Positions 51,889 through 61,298 of a stretch of 64,000 bases of DNA are shown here, one piece after another. Each line of letters begins with the position of its first letter. The first letter of the stretch is position 1. The DNA lies in the NCBI GenBank assembly GCA_001941065.1, contig MSHJ01000005.1, positions 248,001 through 312,000 of the forward strand. Direction: 5' to 3'. Origin of the DNA: Alistipes sp. Zagget8 (GTDB lineage: Bacteria; Bacteroidota; Bacteroidia; Bacteroidales; Rikenellaceae). The notes under the pieces are model-generated. The model was given only the letters and a program-made list of their open reading frames with translations, had not been told where the DNA came from and made no database searches. A program made the position numbers and the translations under genes.

Positions 51889-52800
51889 ATGGTCAAACCT
51901 ACACTACTGGTCCTGGCGGCGGGCATGGGCTCCCGCTACGGATCGCTCAAGCAGATGGACGGCGTCGGTCCCAACAACGAAGCTATCATCGACTATTCGG
52001 TCTACGACGCTATCCGCGCCGGTTTCGGCAAGGTTGTCTTTGTCATCCGCCACTCTTTCGAGAAGGAGTTCCGCGAGGTCTTTTCGGCCGACCGCTTCGG
52101 CGGACGCATCGCCGTCGATTTCGTTTTTCAGGAGCTGGACTGCCTTCCCGAGGGGCTTACGGTCCCCGAAGGGCGCGTGAAGCCGTGGGGCACGAACCAC
52201 GCCGTGATGATGGCAGCCGATGCTGTTCACGAGCCGTTCGCCGTAATCAACGCCGACGATTTCTACGGTGCCGAGGCTTATAAGACCATCGGCGACTACC
52301 TCTCGCAGCTCGGCGAGTCGAAGAACCGCTACTGTATGGTGGCCTACGACCTGAACCGGACGCTTTCGGAGAACGGTACGGTTTCGCGGGGTGTCTGCGG
52401 CGTCGATGCCGAGGGCAATCTCACCTCGATGGTCGAGCGCACGCAGATCGAGCGCATGCCCGACGGCCGGATTGTCTTCCACGACGGCGGCGCCGACGAG
52501 GTCCTCGCCGAGGATACGCCGGTTTCGATGAACCTTTTCGGTTTCACGCCCGATTTCTTCGGCTATTCGAAGGAGTATTTTGCGAAATGGGTCGCTGAAA
52601 ATCGCGAAAACCTCAAATCGGAGTTCTACATTCCGACGATGGTCAACAAGCTGATCGGCGACGGCACGGCTTCGCTGCGCGTGCTGCGTTCGGCCGCCCA
52701 GTGGCACGGCGTCACCTATAAGGAGGACAAACCGGCGCTGATGGCCGCCATCGAGAAGATGATCGCCGAGGGGAAATACCCGCGGAATTTGTGGGCATAA
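51889..52800 (+). CDS. Sugar-phosphate nucleotidyltransferase
   Basis: 303 aa. The NTP-binding loop LVLAAGMGSRYGSLKQMDGVGP (quoted in part) and the metal-binding INADDFYG place it among sugar-1-phosphate nucleotidyltransferases, which make nucleotide-sugar donors. A second conserved patch is WGTNHAVMMA. The substrate cannot be read from sequence. It is monocistronic, between an exact promoter and a strong terminator. Confidence 0.88.
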   Translation: MVKPTLLVLAAGMGSRYGSLKQMDGVGPNNEAIIDYSVYDAIRAGFGKVVFVIRHSFEKEFREVFSADRFGGRIAVDFVFQELDCLPEGLTVPEGRVKPWGTNHAVMMAADAVHEPFAVINADDFYGAEAYKTIGDYLSQLGESKNRYCMVAYDLNRTLSENGTVSRGVCGVDAEGNLTSMVERTQIERMPDGRIVFHDGGADEVLAEDTPVSMNLFGFTPDFFGYSKEYFAKWVAENRENLKSEFYIPTMVNKLIGDGTASLRVLRSAAQWHGVTYKEDKPALMAAIEKMIAEGKYPRNLWA

Positions 52801-52816
52801 CCGTTCTGTCCGATTC

Positions 52817-52853
52817 AAAAAGCGAGGCCTCTGTAAAGAAGCCTCGCTTTTTT
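52817..52853 (+). terminator. Bidirectional terminator
   Basis: AAAAAGCGAGGC / GCCTCGCTTTTTT, 12-bp stem with a 12-nt loop and T6 on +; A5 on the other side gives a T tract on -. It serves both the nucleotidyltransferase and the HAD gene that converges on it. Confidence 0.9.
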
Positions 52854-52877
52854 AGTGTCGTATGAACCCGGACTGCG

Positions 52878-53267
52878 TCAGTCCAGAAACCCTTCCTTCA
52901 CCAACTGTTCGCGGATGCGGACCCAGTCGGCCACGGGGCGTTTCACGCCGTCCACGAACCGCAGGGGACATCCCAGGCTGCTGTCGTCGATGTAGAGGTC
53001 GGCATGGACCTTCGGCGAGGAGGTCCAGCGCTTCTGCCCCGGGTTTTCGTTCACGGCGTAGAGCGGTATGCCGTTCCTGCGGAACCACTCCGCGGCCTGG
53101 TCCAGCAGTTTGCCGTGGCGCATCGAGAAGAGGATGAGCCGGCATCCGTTGCCGGTGAGTTCTTTCAGCACCGGGACAGCACCCGCATCCTCCCCGATTT
53201 CGGGGTAGGCGTATGTCACCACCGTGCCGTCGAAGTCTATCGCTATGGTTGCATCCCTGATTGCCAT
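52878..53267 (-). CDS. Small HAD-superfamily phosphatase-like protein
   Basis: 129 aa. HAD motif I is TIAIDFDGTVV, motif II is LFSMR (with Ser), and the late acidic motif is DLYIDDSSLG. There is little or no cap domain. The family (BT0820-like) occurs across Bacteroidota; its substrate is unknown to me. It is the last gene after wza/wzc homologues (3 bp after the kinase). Confidence 0.85.
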   Translation of the reverse strand: MAIRDATIAIDFDGTVVTYAYPEIGEDAGAVPVLKELTGNGCRLILFSMRHGKLLDQAAEWFRRNGIPLYAVNENPGQKRWTSSPKVHADLYIDDSSLGCPLRFVDGVKRPVADWVRIREQLVKEGFLD

Positions 53268-53270
53268 TCG

Positions 53271-55730
53271 TTACCGTTTGATTTTGTGCGACAGCGACCG
53301 GAAGAACGCCTTGATCCGCTTGCGGTAGCTCACCTCCTTGTATTCGTCGCCGTAACCGTACCCATAGCCGTATCCATACCCGTATCCGTAGCCGTACCCG
53401 TAACCGTGTCGGCGCGAGCGGGTTCCGTTCAGGACAATGGCCATATTGTGCAGTTTCTTCTCGCGGTAGAGCCGTTCGATGTCGGGCAGCTGGCGCCGGT
53501 CGAGGACGCCTTCGCGCACGATGTAGATGCAGAGGTCCGCGAGCCGGTCGGTGATGATGGCGTCGGCCACCGACATGGCGGGCGTGCTGTCGATGAAGAT
53601 ATAGTCGTACATTCCGCGCAGCTCCGCCACCAGTTTGTCGAGTTTGTCCGAGAGGAGCATCTCCGTGGGGTTGGGCGGCTGAATGCCGGCATAGATCACG
53701 TCGAGGTTGTCGTGGAACCCGGTTTTTTCGATCAGCTTGCCGAGGTCGGTCTCCGTGCCCGCAAGATATCCGGTGATTCCTCTTTTGCTGTTGCCGTGGC
53801 CAAGTTGGGTCGAGAGTGCGTGACGCCGGAGGTCGAGGTCTATCAGCAGCACGCGCTTGCCGGCCATGGCTAGCGTCATCGCCAGGTTCGTCGCCACGAA
53901 AGTCTTTCCGGCGTGGGGGTCCGACGAGGTGAAGAGGATGGTGTGTATTTCGTTTCCGGCCGAGACGTTCATGAACGTCATGTTCGAACGTAGCATGCGG
54001 AAAGCCTCCGACAGGGCGTCGCGTCCCGTTTCGCGCACCACGATTCCCGAATCTCCGCCGACTCCGCCTTCGGAGTAGGGGATGTCGCCCAGGAACGGAG
54101 CGCTGATGTTGTCCTCCACGTCCTTGCGTCCGCGGATGGTCGTGTCGAGCATGCCGATCAGGTAGAGCAGTCCGAACGGGATTGCCAGCCCCACGATCAG
54201 GGCGATGGCCAGGATCAGCATCGGGCGCGGCGACACGGGGATGGTGCTTCCGTAAGCCAGGTCGATGATGCGGGCGTTGCTCTCGGCGACGGCGTAGTTG
54301 AGCTGCGTCTCCTCCTGTTTGTTGAGCAGGTAGAGGAACAGCTCCTCCTTGATTTTCTGCTGGCGGGTGATGCCCAGGATGACCTTTTCCTGCGAAGGCA
54401 TGGTCGAGATGCGGCGGTTGGCCTGCGTCTCCTCCTTGCGCATGGCGTCGCGCTGGATGATGAGCGTCGAGATGTGCGAGTCGAGCGATGCGATGATCGA
54501 GCGGCGCACGGAGGCCAGCAGGTTGTCGAGGTTCTGAATCACGGGGCTGCGGTCCGAGCTGTTCTCCATCAGTTTTTCGCGCCGCAGGATGGCGTTGTTG
54601 TAGTCTTCGATCTGCGACGAAATGCCCTGATTGGTCACTGACGCCATCATGGGAATCAGCTCCCCGGCGTTTTTCGCGTCGTTCAGGTAGGTGCGGATGA
54701 ATTCCGCGACATTGATCTGGTTTTCGAGCGAGAGACCTTCGGCCTTGTATTTACTGCTCTCCGAGACGCTGCGGGCGGCCTCCGAGGTGATGTCGACCAT
54801 CTGGTTGTCCTTCTTGATGTCCTCGATGTCGCGGTCCACGTCGCCCAGTTCGCGGCCGATGACCGCCAGACGGGCCTTGATGAATTCGGCCGTCGTGACC
54901 GATACGCGGCGTTTGTCGTCGACGGCATCCTCGTTGTAGACGGTGATCAGCGTGTTGAGCACGTCTTCGGCACGCCGGGGCACGGAGTTGTTCATCGAGA
55001 CCGTCACCACCGAAGCCTGCTTGTTGGCCACGTCGCTCTTCACGGCGCTGCGGTAGGCGTTCGTCGTCCGCGACAGCGAATTTTTCACCACGCGGATCGG
55101 GGTCCCGATGTATTCGGGCTTCATGTAGAGGCTCTTGTTGACGACGACCTGCCCGACGGGCGTCGGAATCGTGTCGCCGTAGGCGGCCGTGATGACGCTG
55201 CGGGTCTCCTGCTTGGTGACGAATTTGTCCTCGAAATTCGTCAGCCGCACCTTGTCTCCTTCGAGGGGCGTTACCTCCATGGCGAGCGACAGGTTGTCGC
55301 TGTTGTTGACGAATGCCACCTCGATCGGCGACTGAGCGTAGAGGTTCCGCCTGCGGAGGCGTTCGCGCACGGAGTAGTTGACCGTGAGGTCGAGCCGTTT
55401 GACGACCTCGGTCATCAGGCGCCGCGACTGGAGGATGAAGACCTCGTTGTCGACGCTGCGGCGGTTCTGGAATCCGGCCAGGTCGCTGAATGCGGTCAGT
55501 TCGAGGTCGCCGCCCTTGCGGCTGTCCTTGACGAGGATGGTCGCCGTGCGGCTGTATATCTTGGGGGTGCTTGCCAGGTAGTAGTAGGCCATGCAGAGGC
55601 ACACGAATGCCGAGAGCACGAACCAGTACCAGTTGGCTATGACCATGCGGAGGATGTCGTGCAGCGTGACGGCGCCGGTCATTTCATCGTTGCCCTGCTG
55701 CTGCATGGAGTTTATCTGCTGTTCGGTCAT
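53271..55730 (-). CDS. Wzc-like exopolysaccharide co-polymerase and tyrosine autokinase
   Basis: 819 aa inner-membrane protein. A Wzz domain with TM1 at about 30-50 and TM2 at about 505-530 flanks a long periplasmic coiled coil. A cytoplasmic BY-kinase follows: Walker A SSDPHAGKT (near 605), Walker A' VLLIDLDLRR and Walker B DYIFIDSTP. The C-terminus carries nine Gly-Tyr pairs, the tyrosine cluster that is autophosphorylated to control polymerisation and export. It partners the Wza-like lipoprotein 9 bp upstream. No glycosyltransferases are present in the window. Confidence 0.93.
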   Translation of the reverse strand: MTEQQINSMQQQGNDEMTGAVTLHDILRMVIANWYWFVLSAFVCLCMAYYYLASTPKIYSRTATILVKDSRKGGDLELTAFSDLAGFQNRRSVDNEVFILQSRRLMTEVVKRLDLTVNYSVRERLRRRNLYAQSPIEVAFVNNSDNLSLAMEVTPLEGDKVRLTNFEDKFVTKQETRSVITAAYGDTIPTPVGQVVVNKSLYMKPEYIGTPIRVVKNSLSRTTNAYRSAVKSDVANKQASVVTVSMNNSVPRRAEDVLNTLITVYNEDAVDDKRRVSVTTAEFIKARLAVIGRELGDVDRDIEDIKKDNQMVDITSEAARSVSESSKYKAEGLSLENQINVAEFIRTYLNDAKNAGELIPMMASVTNQGISSQIEDYNNAILRREKLMENSSDRSPVIQNLDNLLASVRRSIIASLDSHISTLIIQRDAMRKEETQANRRISTMPSQEKVILGITRQQKIKEELFLYLLNKQEETQLNYAVAESNARIIDLAYGSTIPVSPRPMLILAIALIVGLAIPFGLLYLIGMLDTTIRGRKDVEDNISAPFLGDIPYSEGGVGGDSGIVVRETGRDALSEAFRMLRSNMTFMNVSAGNEIHTILFTSSDPHAGKTFVATNLAMTLAMAGKRVLLIDLDLRRHALSTQLGHGNSKRGITGYLAGTETDLGKLIEKTGFHDNLDVIYAGIQPPNPTEMLLSDKLDKLVAELRGMYDYIFIDSTPAMSVADAIITDRLADLCIYIVREGVLDRRQLPDIERLYREKKLHNMAIVLNGTRSRRHGYGYGYGYGYGYGYGYGYGDEYKEVSYRKRIKAFFRSLSHKIKR
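53349..53405 (-). repeat. (Gly-Tyr)9 tail of the tyrosine kinase
   Basis: Nine GGN-TAY pairs plus one Gly. All four Gly codons and both Tyr codons are used, so the repeat is kept at protein level rather than by recent DNA slippage. Confidence 0.85.
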
Positions 55731-55739
55731 ATCGTCCGG

Positions 55740-56537
55740 CTATTTGGTGAGGGTTACGATGAGCGTGGCCACGGAGATGGCCGTACCCATCAGTGAAAGG
55801 TAGAAATTTCGGTTCTGGCTGATCTCTCCGGCCTGCGCCTTGTACTTGTTGGGCTTGACGTATACCACGTCGTTCTGCTGGAGGTAGTAGGCCGGGGAGT
55901 CGAACGTGTCCTTCGACGTGAGGTCGAGGACCTGTATCGTGCGCACGCCGTCGACCTCGCGCGTCACGATCACCTCCGAGCGCACGCCGTAGACGGTCAT
56001 GTCGCCGGCCATGGCCAGCGCATCGAAAATCGAGATCTTGTCGCGCGTGACATCGTAGAATCCGGGCCGCAGGACCTCGCCGATGACCGAGATCTTCATG
56101 TCGGCGAACTGCACGTTGACCGTCGGGTCGTTGATGTATCCGCCTTCCCGGATTTTGTCGGCGATGGCTTGCGCCAATTCGCTGCGGGTCTTTCCCGCGC
56201 ACTCGATTTTGCCGATCACGGGCATGTCGAGCATGCCTTTTTCGTCCACCGTGCGCATCTGCAGCGCCTGCGAACTCGCCGTACCGCTGATATTGTTTCC
56301 CGTCAGCGAGTTGTACGACGTCGAGGAGTTGAACGGCACGGCCAGTTCGGGGTCCTTGCTGTTGACGACGATGGTCAGCCGGTCGAGGGGCTTGATGCGT
56401 ATCTGGCCGTTTTCGGCGATTTGTTCGGGCGTAAAAGGCTGTGCGTCCTGCAGATACCACACGCGTTTCTGTGCCGAGCACGAAACGAGCAGGATGGCGA
56501 GAACTGCGCTCCCGATCAGAAGACGGAGTTGCTTCAT
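55740..56537 (-). CDS. Wza-like polysaccharide export lipoprotein
   Basis: 265 aa. The lipobox (LLVSCSAQ) is followed by a Poly_export domain (IRIKPLDRLTIVV, GYINDPTVNVQFADMKISVIGEV, quoted in part) and an SLBB segment (GFYDVTRDKISIFDALAMAG, in part). A C-terminal hydrophobic helix lies at about 243-262. It forms the outer-membrane export channel with the Wzc-like protein encoded 9 bp downstream. First gene of the operon. Confidence 0.92.
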   Translation of the reverse strand: MKQLRLLIGSAVLAILLVSCSAQKRVWYLQDAQPFTPEQIAENGQIRIKPLDRLTIVVNSKDPELAVPFNSSTSYNSLTGNNISGTASSQALQMRTVDEKGMLDMPVIGKIECAGKTRSELAQAIADKIREGGYINDPTVNVQFADMKISVIGEVLRPGFYDVTRDKISIFDALAMAGDMTVYGVRSEVIVTREVDGVRTIQVLDLTSKDTFDSPAYYLQQNDVVYVKPNKYKAQAGEISQNRNFYLSLMGTAISVATLIVTLTK

Positions 56538-56571
56538 GTTAAATAAGGTGTATTTAATGAATTTACGAACG

Positions 56572-56579
56572 CAAAGGTA
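56572..56579 (-). promoter_or_regulatory. -7 box for the wza-wzc operon
   Basis: TACCTTTG on the - strand with a poly-T -33 region, about 30 nt of leader before the ATG at 56537. Confidence 0.6.
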
Positions 56580-56664
56580 GTAATTATTCCGTTAAAAAAA
56601 AGGCTGTTCCGCGCAGTTATTTTACAAGAGTGTGCGCGATGGGGCGGATGTCGGGAAAAAATCG

Positions 56665-56672
56665 TATCTTTA
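56665..56672 (+). promoter_or_regulatory. Weak -7 box for pgmB
   Basis: TATCTTTA differs from TAnnTTTG at the last base; no clear -33 element. The leader would be about 15 nt. Confidence 0.4.
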
Positions 56673-56691
56673 ACGTCCGAAATTACGAAAA

Positions 56692-57348
56692 ATGATCGCT
56701 TGCTGCCTGTTCGATCTCGACGGGGTTCTCGTCGATACGGCCCGCTACCATTATTTGGCGTGGGCCTCGCTGGCCCGGGACCTGGGCTTTGAATTCACGC
56801 CTGCCGCGGGCGAAGCCACCAAGGGCGTGAGCCGCATGGCTTCGCTCGACATCGTGCTGCGTGCCGGGGGTATGTCCGACCGCTTCACGGCGGCTGAAAA
56901 GGAGCGCCTTGCCGCCGAAAAGAACGCCCGTTATCTGGCATATGTCTCGGCGATGACGCCTGCCGAGGTGCTTCCGGGGGCCGCGGCGTTTCTGCGCGAC
57001 GTGCGTGCGCACGGGGTGAAGACGGTCCTCGGCTCGGCGTCGAAGAATGCCGGACCGATTCTCGACCGCTGCGAATTGCGCCCGCTGTTCGACGCCGTGG
57101 TCGACGGCACCGGGGTCACGCACCCCAAACCCGACCCCGAGGTTTTCTCGAAAGGGGCGGAAGCGGTCGGCGTGCGGCCCGAAGCGTGCGTGGTTTTCGA
57201 GGACGCCGCCGCGGGCATCGAAGCCGCCGCGCGTGCCGGTATGCGTTCGGTGGGCATCGGCGGCAGCCCCCTGCTTTCCGGGGCCTCGATGCAGTTGAAC
57301 GGTTTCGAAGGATTTACCTATGAAATGTTATGCAGAAAAATAGACTGA
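56692..57348 (+). CDS. pgmB: Beta-phosphoglucomutase
   Basis: 218 aa HAD enzyme. The nucleophile motif FDLDGVLVDTARYHYLAW, the cap-domain GVSRMASLDIVL, motif II GSASKNA and the late acidic FEDAAAGIEAA all match beta-PGM. It interconverts beta-glucose-1-phosphate and glucose-6-phosphate, exactly the product of the phosphorylase encoded next. The GH65 start lies 19 bp inside this gene, indicating translational coupling. Confidence 0.95.
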   Translation: MIACCLFDLDGVLVDTARYHYLAWASLARDLGFEFTPAAGEATKGVSRMASLDIVLRAGGMSDRFTAAEKERLAAEKNARYLAYVSAMTPAEVLPGAAAFLRDVRAHGVKTVLGSASKNAGPILDRCELRPLFDAVVDGTGVTHPKPDPEVFSKGAEAVGVRPEACVVFEDAAAGIEAAARAGMRSVGIGGSPLLSGASMQLNGFEGFTYEMLCRKID

Positions 57349-59609
57349 ACCTCGTCATCGACCCCTGGCGGATCGTCGAGGAGCGTTTCGACCCGCTCCA
57401 GCAGCAGGCCGCCGAGTCGCTCTTCGCGCTGGGCAACGGCGTGATGGGCGGCCGTGCCAATTTCGAGGAGCGTTACTCGGGCCCGTCGCTTCAGGGCAAT
57501 TACATCGGCGGGGTCTATTACCCCGACAAGACCCGCGTGGGGTGGTGGAAGAACGGCTATCCGGAGTATTTCGCCAAGGTGCTCAACGCGGCCTTCTGGA
57601 TCGGAGTCGATGTCGCGGTCGACGGCGAGCCGCTCGATCTGGCGGCGGTCGAAGTGAAGTCCTTCCGCCGCGAGATGGATATGCGCCGTTCGGTGCTGAC
57701 GCGCCGCATGACGGTCACGATGCGCAACGGCGCCGAGGTCGCCGTCGAGTCGGTCCGCTTCCTGCCGCTGCCGCACCGCGAACTGGGCGTTGTCCGCTAT
57801 GCCGTCACGCCTTTGAACCGGGCCGCCGAAATCACCTTCTCGCCCTATATCGACGCCGACGTGCGCAACGCCGACGCTAACTACGACGAGAAATTCTGGG
57901 AGCCGGTCCTCACCGACGGCGACGTTACGCAGAGCCGCACCCGTAAGAGCAGTTTCGAGGCGGCGTGGGCGCAGGCCGTGGAGCTCGAAGGCGCGGAGTT
58001 CCGCTGCGAGACCCGCCCCGAAGAGGTTCGCCATACCGCTTCGGTGCGCTGCGAGGCGGGCCGCACGGCTACATTATATAAATATGCGGGCATCTGCTCG
58101 TCGCTCAACCACGCCCCTGCGGATCTCGTGTCCGCCGCGCGAGCCGTCGCCGCCGAGGGCCGCAGACGGGGTTTCGACGCCCTGCTGAAAGAGCAGGAGG
58201 AGGCGTGGGCGGCCCGCTGGCACGGATGCGACATCGTGATTGAAGGCGACGCCGCAGCCCAGCAGGGCATCCGCTTCTGCATCTTCATGCTTCTCCAGAC
58301 CTACACCGGGGTCGACACCCGCCTGAATATCGGTCCCAAGGGCTTCACGGGTGAGAAATACGGCGGCGTCACCTACTGGGACACCGAGGCTTACTGCCTG
58401 CCGTTCTACATGGCCACCGCCGGAGAGTCCGTTGCCCGCGAACTGCTGGTCTACCGCTACAACCAACTGGACAAAGCTATCGAGAACGCTGCCAAACTGG
58501 GCTTCGGCGACGGAGCGGCGCTCTATCCGATGGTCACGATCAACGGCGAGGAGTGCCACAACGAGTGGGAGATCACCTTCGAGGAGATTCACCGCAACGG
58601 CGCCATCGCCTATGCCATCCACAATTACATCCGCTATACGGGCGACGAGGCGTACCTCGCCGACTGCGGACTGGAGGTGCTGGTGGGCATCGCCCGCTTC
58701 TGGGCCCAGCGCATCACGTGGTCCGAAGCGCGGCAAAAATACGTCCTGCTGGGCGTCACCGGCCCCAACGAATACGAGAACAACGTCAACAACAACTGGT
58801 ACACCTCCTATATCGCCTGCTGGTCGATGCGCTACGCCGCCCGGGCTGCCGCGTGGGTGCGTGAGAACCGCCCGGCAGACTATGCCCGCATCTGCGCTAA
58901 ACGGGCGTTCGACGAGGTTGCCGAGACCGCCGCATGGCTCCGTATTGCTGACAATATGTACCTCGGCGAGGACCCGGAACGGGGCATCTTCCTCCAGCAG
59001 GACGGTTATCTGGACAAGGAGCAGACGCTCGTGCGTGACCTCGATCCGGAGCAACGCCCCATCAACCAGAAATGGTCGTGGGACCGCATCCTGCGTTCGT
59101 GCTTCATCAAGCAGGCGGATGTGCTGCAGGGACTCTATTTCTTCGGCGAGGAGTTCGATATGGAAACCCTCCGCCGCAATTTTTATTTCTACGAACCGCG
59201 CACGGTTCATGAATCGTCGTTGTCGCCCTGCGTCCATGCGGTCCTTGCCGCGCGTCTGGGCGACATGGCGAAGGCCGGCGAGATGTACCTGCGCACGGCG
59301 CGTCTGGACCTCGACGATTACAACCGCGAGGTCGGCGAGGGGTGCCACGTCACCTCGATGGCCGGATCGTGGCTTTCGGTGGTCGAGGGCTTCGGGGGCA
59401 TGTGCGACCGCGACGGCGTGCTGACGTTCGATCCGCGGCTTCCCGAAGCGTGGGAGTCGCTCTCTTTCAAAGTCAATTTCCGGGGCCGCGTGCTCACCGT
59501 GAAGGTTACGCGCACGGCCGTCGAGGTCTCGAACGAGGGCGCCCCCGTCCCGATTGCCGTCTGCGGCAAACGCTACACCGTCGAAACGCATATCGTGCAC
59601 GAAATGTAA
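57330..59609 (+). CDS. GH65 maltose (disaccharide) phosphorylase
   Basis: 759 aa, no signal peptide, so cytoplasmic. The catalytic acid is Glu481 in TGPNEYENNVNNNWYT, identical in pattern to maltose phosphorylases. The N-terminal beta-sandwich opens with LFALGNGVMGGRANFEE. It splits maltose with phosphate to beta-glucose-1-phosphate and glucose. The neighbouring pgmB supports that, although kojibiose, trehalose and nigerose enzymes belong to the same family. The overlap with pgmB leaves no room for a separate promoter. Confidence 0.92.
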   Translation: MQKNRLNLVIDPWRIVEERFDPLQQQAAESLFALGNGVMGGRANFEERYSGPSLQGNYIGGVYYPDKTRVGWWKNGYPEYFAKVLNAAFWIGVDVAVDGEPLDLAAVEVKSFRREMDMRRSVLTRRMTVTMRNGAEVAVESVRFLPLPHRELGVVRYAVTPLNRAAEITFSPYIDADVRNADANYDEKFWEPVLTDGDVTQSRTRKSSFEAAWAQAVELEGAEFRCETRPEEVRHTASVRCEAGRTATLYKYAGICSSLNHAPADLVSAARAVAAEGRRRGFDALLKEQEEAWAARWHGCDIVIEGDAAAQQGIRFCIFMLLQTYTGVDTRLNIGPKGFTGEKYGGVTYWDTEAYCLPFYMATAGESVARELLVYRYNQLDKAIENAAKLGFGDGAALYPMVTINGEECHNEWEITFEEIHRNGAIAYAIHNYIRYTGDEAYLADCGLEVLVGIARFWAQRITWSEARQKYVLLGVTGPNEYENNVNNNWYTSYIACWSMRYAARAAAWVRENRPADYARICAKRAFDEVAETAAWLRIADNMYLGEDPERGIFLQQDGYLDKEQTLVRDLDPEQRPINQKWSWDRILRSCFIKQADVLQGLYFFGEEFDMETLRRNFYFYEPRTVHESSLSPCVHAVLAARLGDMAKAGEMYLRTARLDLDDYNREVGEGCHVTSMAGSWLSVVEGFGGMCDRDGVLTFDPRLPEAWESLSFKVNFRGRVLTVKVTRTAVEVSNEGAPVPIAVCGKRYTVETHIVHEM

Positions 59610-59617
59610 CCGGAAAT

Positions 59618-59649
59618 CTTGCAGGACCGGATTTAAATACCTATCTTTC
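59618..59649 (+). promoter_or_regulatory. Candidate promoter of the 59679 lipoprotein gene
   Basis: CTTG, 20 bp, TATCTTTC: one mismatch in the -7 box, leader about 25 nt. The gene may also be read through from GH65. Confidence 0.5.
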
Positions 59650-59678
59650 AGCGTTGACAACCAAAACGATTGCGACCT

Positions 59679-61187
59679 ATGAAAAGAATCACCCCTCTTT
59701 TTCTGGTTTTTGGTTTGCTCCTCTGTTCCTGCAGCGAATCTTCCGAACAACCCGTCGGGCCCGAACCTCCCGAACCGGACCCGCAGACCGCCGGCTGTGT
59801 CGGCATTTATCCCGTTCCGTCGGCCACTTTCGACTGGGAACGCGCCGATTGGATGCCGACGCCTCCGGGCCAGTCCCGAATATCCAATCCCTGGATGGGG
59901 GCGGGTGCATTGAACTATGAGATCGATGTACTCAACGACAGCAAGGCTTCCGCTGGCTGGGTGCTGCTTTACAGCACTTTTGATGCAAACGCATCCGCTC
60001 CGCTCGAAAATCCCTATTTCATCCTTTATAACAAGTATCGGGGCATCATGCGGATCGTCCTTTACGTGACCACGCCGATCCGGGTCTCTCCGACCGGTTA
60101 TTTCGAGGAGAGCCTTTCGGTACCCTCCGGCAGCGGTACGTCGGTATTGAATTTCATGGGTGACGACATCATCGACGGGAATGCGAAACCGGTCGCTCAG
60201 ACACGGATTCATTCCAATGAAATACAGGGCCTCTCCACGCTGGCCTATAACAAGTGGTATTGGTTCCAGTATGAACTGGCCTACGATCCGGCCGTTGTCG
60301 ACCTGCCGCAGGAGGAGGCCCGTTTTGACTGGCGCCTGACCTATTATCGTCTCGACGGTGTTTCGCTCGGCGGTCCCGGCCAGATTTTTCTGAACGGTGT
60401 CATCGGTGCCGCCACGGAAGGTCCCGGGGTGTCGCTCGTCAACCTGTTTCGAACGGAGGGCGAAGGGGCTTATTCGGCCATTGGCCACTGGGGCGTTGTT
60501 AAATTTGCAGAGAAGGGCGATACCGGTAAAAACCGGCTAGGAATGGCCGACGACGTTTTCAAAAAACTTGTCGCCGACCTGAACGCGGCTGCGGAATCAT
60601 CTCCCGCCGATTTCGCAGATGGTGACATCGCGATTCTCAACGGGGTTTTCGGCGGCTCCGGCGACCGGACTCTTCCGGTCAATCTGACCCTCCGCACGCC
60701 TTTGCAGCTGAACGGCCCCGCCGTTTCGTCCGGTCCCTCGTCGCGGGGCGCCGCCCTGATGCAGCTGCCCGGAGCCTCCGCTCCCGAATCCGGTTTGGTG
60801 CCCCTGTACGATAAACCGCTGGGTGTCTGCAACATCTCCGGACGGCCTCCGCTGGAGCTGACCTGCCGGACCCTGAAAGGGAAAAAGACGACCTATGCGC
60901 TCGATATGCCCGCGCAGTTGGCGGATTACTCCGCTTATCTGGTGATTAATCCGGCGGTTGCGGAGATCGCCGACGTGACCGTTGCGAAACAAGACCTCGT
61001 GGTCCGGGAAAAAGGCTCCTCCGCCGTGCGCATCAACCCTACGCAAAGTTACGAAGGCGAATCCCTGCCGGAACTGGAATTCGGCGTCCGTTTTACGCTG
61101 AATGTCACCCCGAAGGACGGGGCTCCGACTTCGGTCATTGTCAAGACATTCCTGCTGGACGATCACCGGAATTATGTAAATCAGTAA
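59679..61187 (+). CDS. Lipoprotein of unknown function in the maltose locus
   Basis: 502 aa. The lipobox (LLLCSCSES) is followed by a Pro/Glu linker (GPEPPEPDPQ), a beta-rich domain (about 40-300) and a C-terminal beta domain. I do not recognise any of it. Features are an aromatic-rich core (YNKWYWFQYELAYDP) and no clear catalytic motif. It lies between GH65 and GH13 with its own promoter and terminator. A surface carbohydrate-binding or enzymatic role is possible but not shown. The ATG at 59679 is used; the track's 59670 is a TTG. Confidence 0.8.
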   Translation: MKRITPLFLVFGLLLCSCSESSEQPVGPEPPEPDPQTAGCVGIYPVPSATFDWERADWMPTPPGQSRISNPWMGAGALNYEIDVLNDSKASAGWVLLYSTFDANASAPLENPYFILYNKYRGIMRIVLYVTTPIRVSPTGYFEESLSVPSGSGTSVLNFMGDDIIDGNAKPVAQTRIHSNEIQGLSTLAYNKWYWFQYELAYDPAVVDLPQEEARFDWRLTYYRLDGVSLGGPGQIFLNGVIGAATEGPGVSLVNLFRTEGEGAYSAIGHWGVVKFAEKGDTGKNRLGMADDVFKKLVADLNAAAESSPADFADGDIAILNGVFGGSGDRTLPVNLTLRTPLQLNGPAVSSGPSSRGAALMQLPGASAPESGLVPLYDKPLGVCNISGRPPLELTCRTLKGKKTTYALDMPAQLADYSAYLVINPAVAEIADVTVAKQDLVVREKGSSAVRINPTQSYEGESLPELEFGVRFTLNVTPKDGAPTSVIVKTFLLDDHRNYVNQ

Positions 61188-61194
61188 CACCCTG

Positions 61195-61227
61195 CGGCCC
61201 GGAACATCGGTTTCGGGCCGTTTCTTT
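61195..61227 (+). terminator. Terminator of the 59679 lipoprotein gene
   Basis: CGGCCCG / CGGGCCG, 7-bp stem with a 12-nt loop, followed by TTTCTTT, 7 bp after the stop. Confidence 0.7.
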
Positions 61228-61242
61228 CGGGATGCCGGATTG

Positions 61243-61272
61243 TTGCACGAACCGGAATTTTCATTAATTTTG
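61243..61272 (+). promoter_or_regulatory. Promoter of the GH13 gene
   Basis: TTG, 19 bp, TAATTTTG: good -33/-7 match with a leader of about 22 nt. Confidence 0.7.
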
Positions 61273-61298
61273 AAGCCTGATTCAAAATTTCGATCCAC

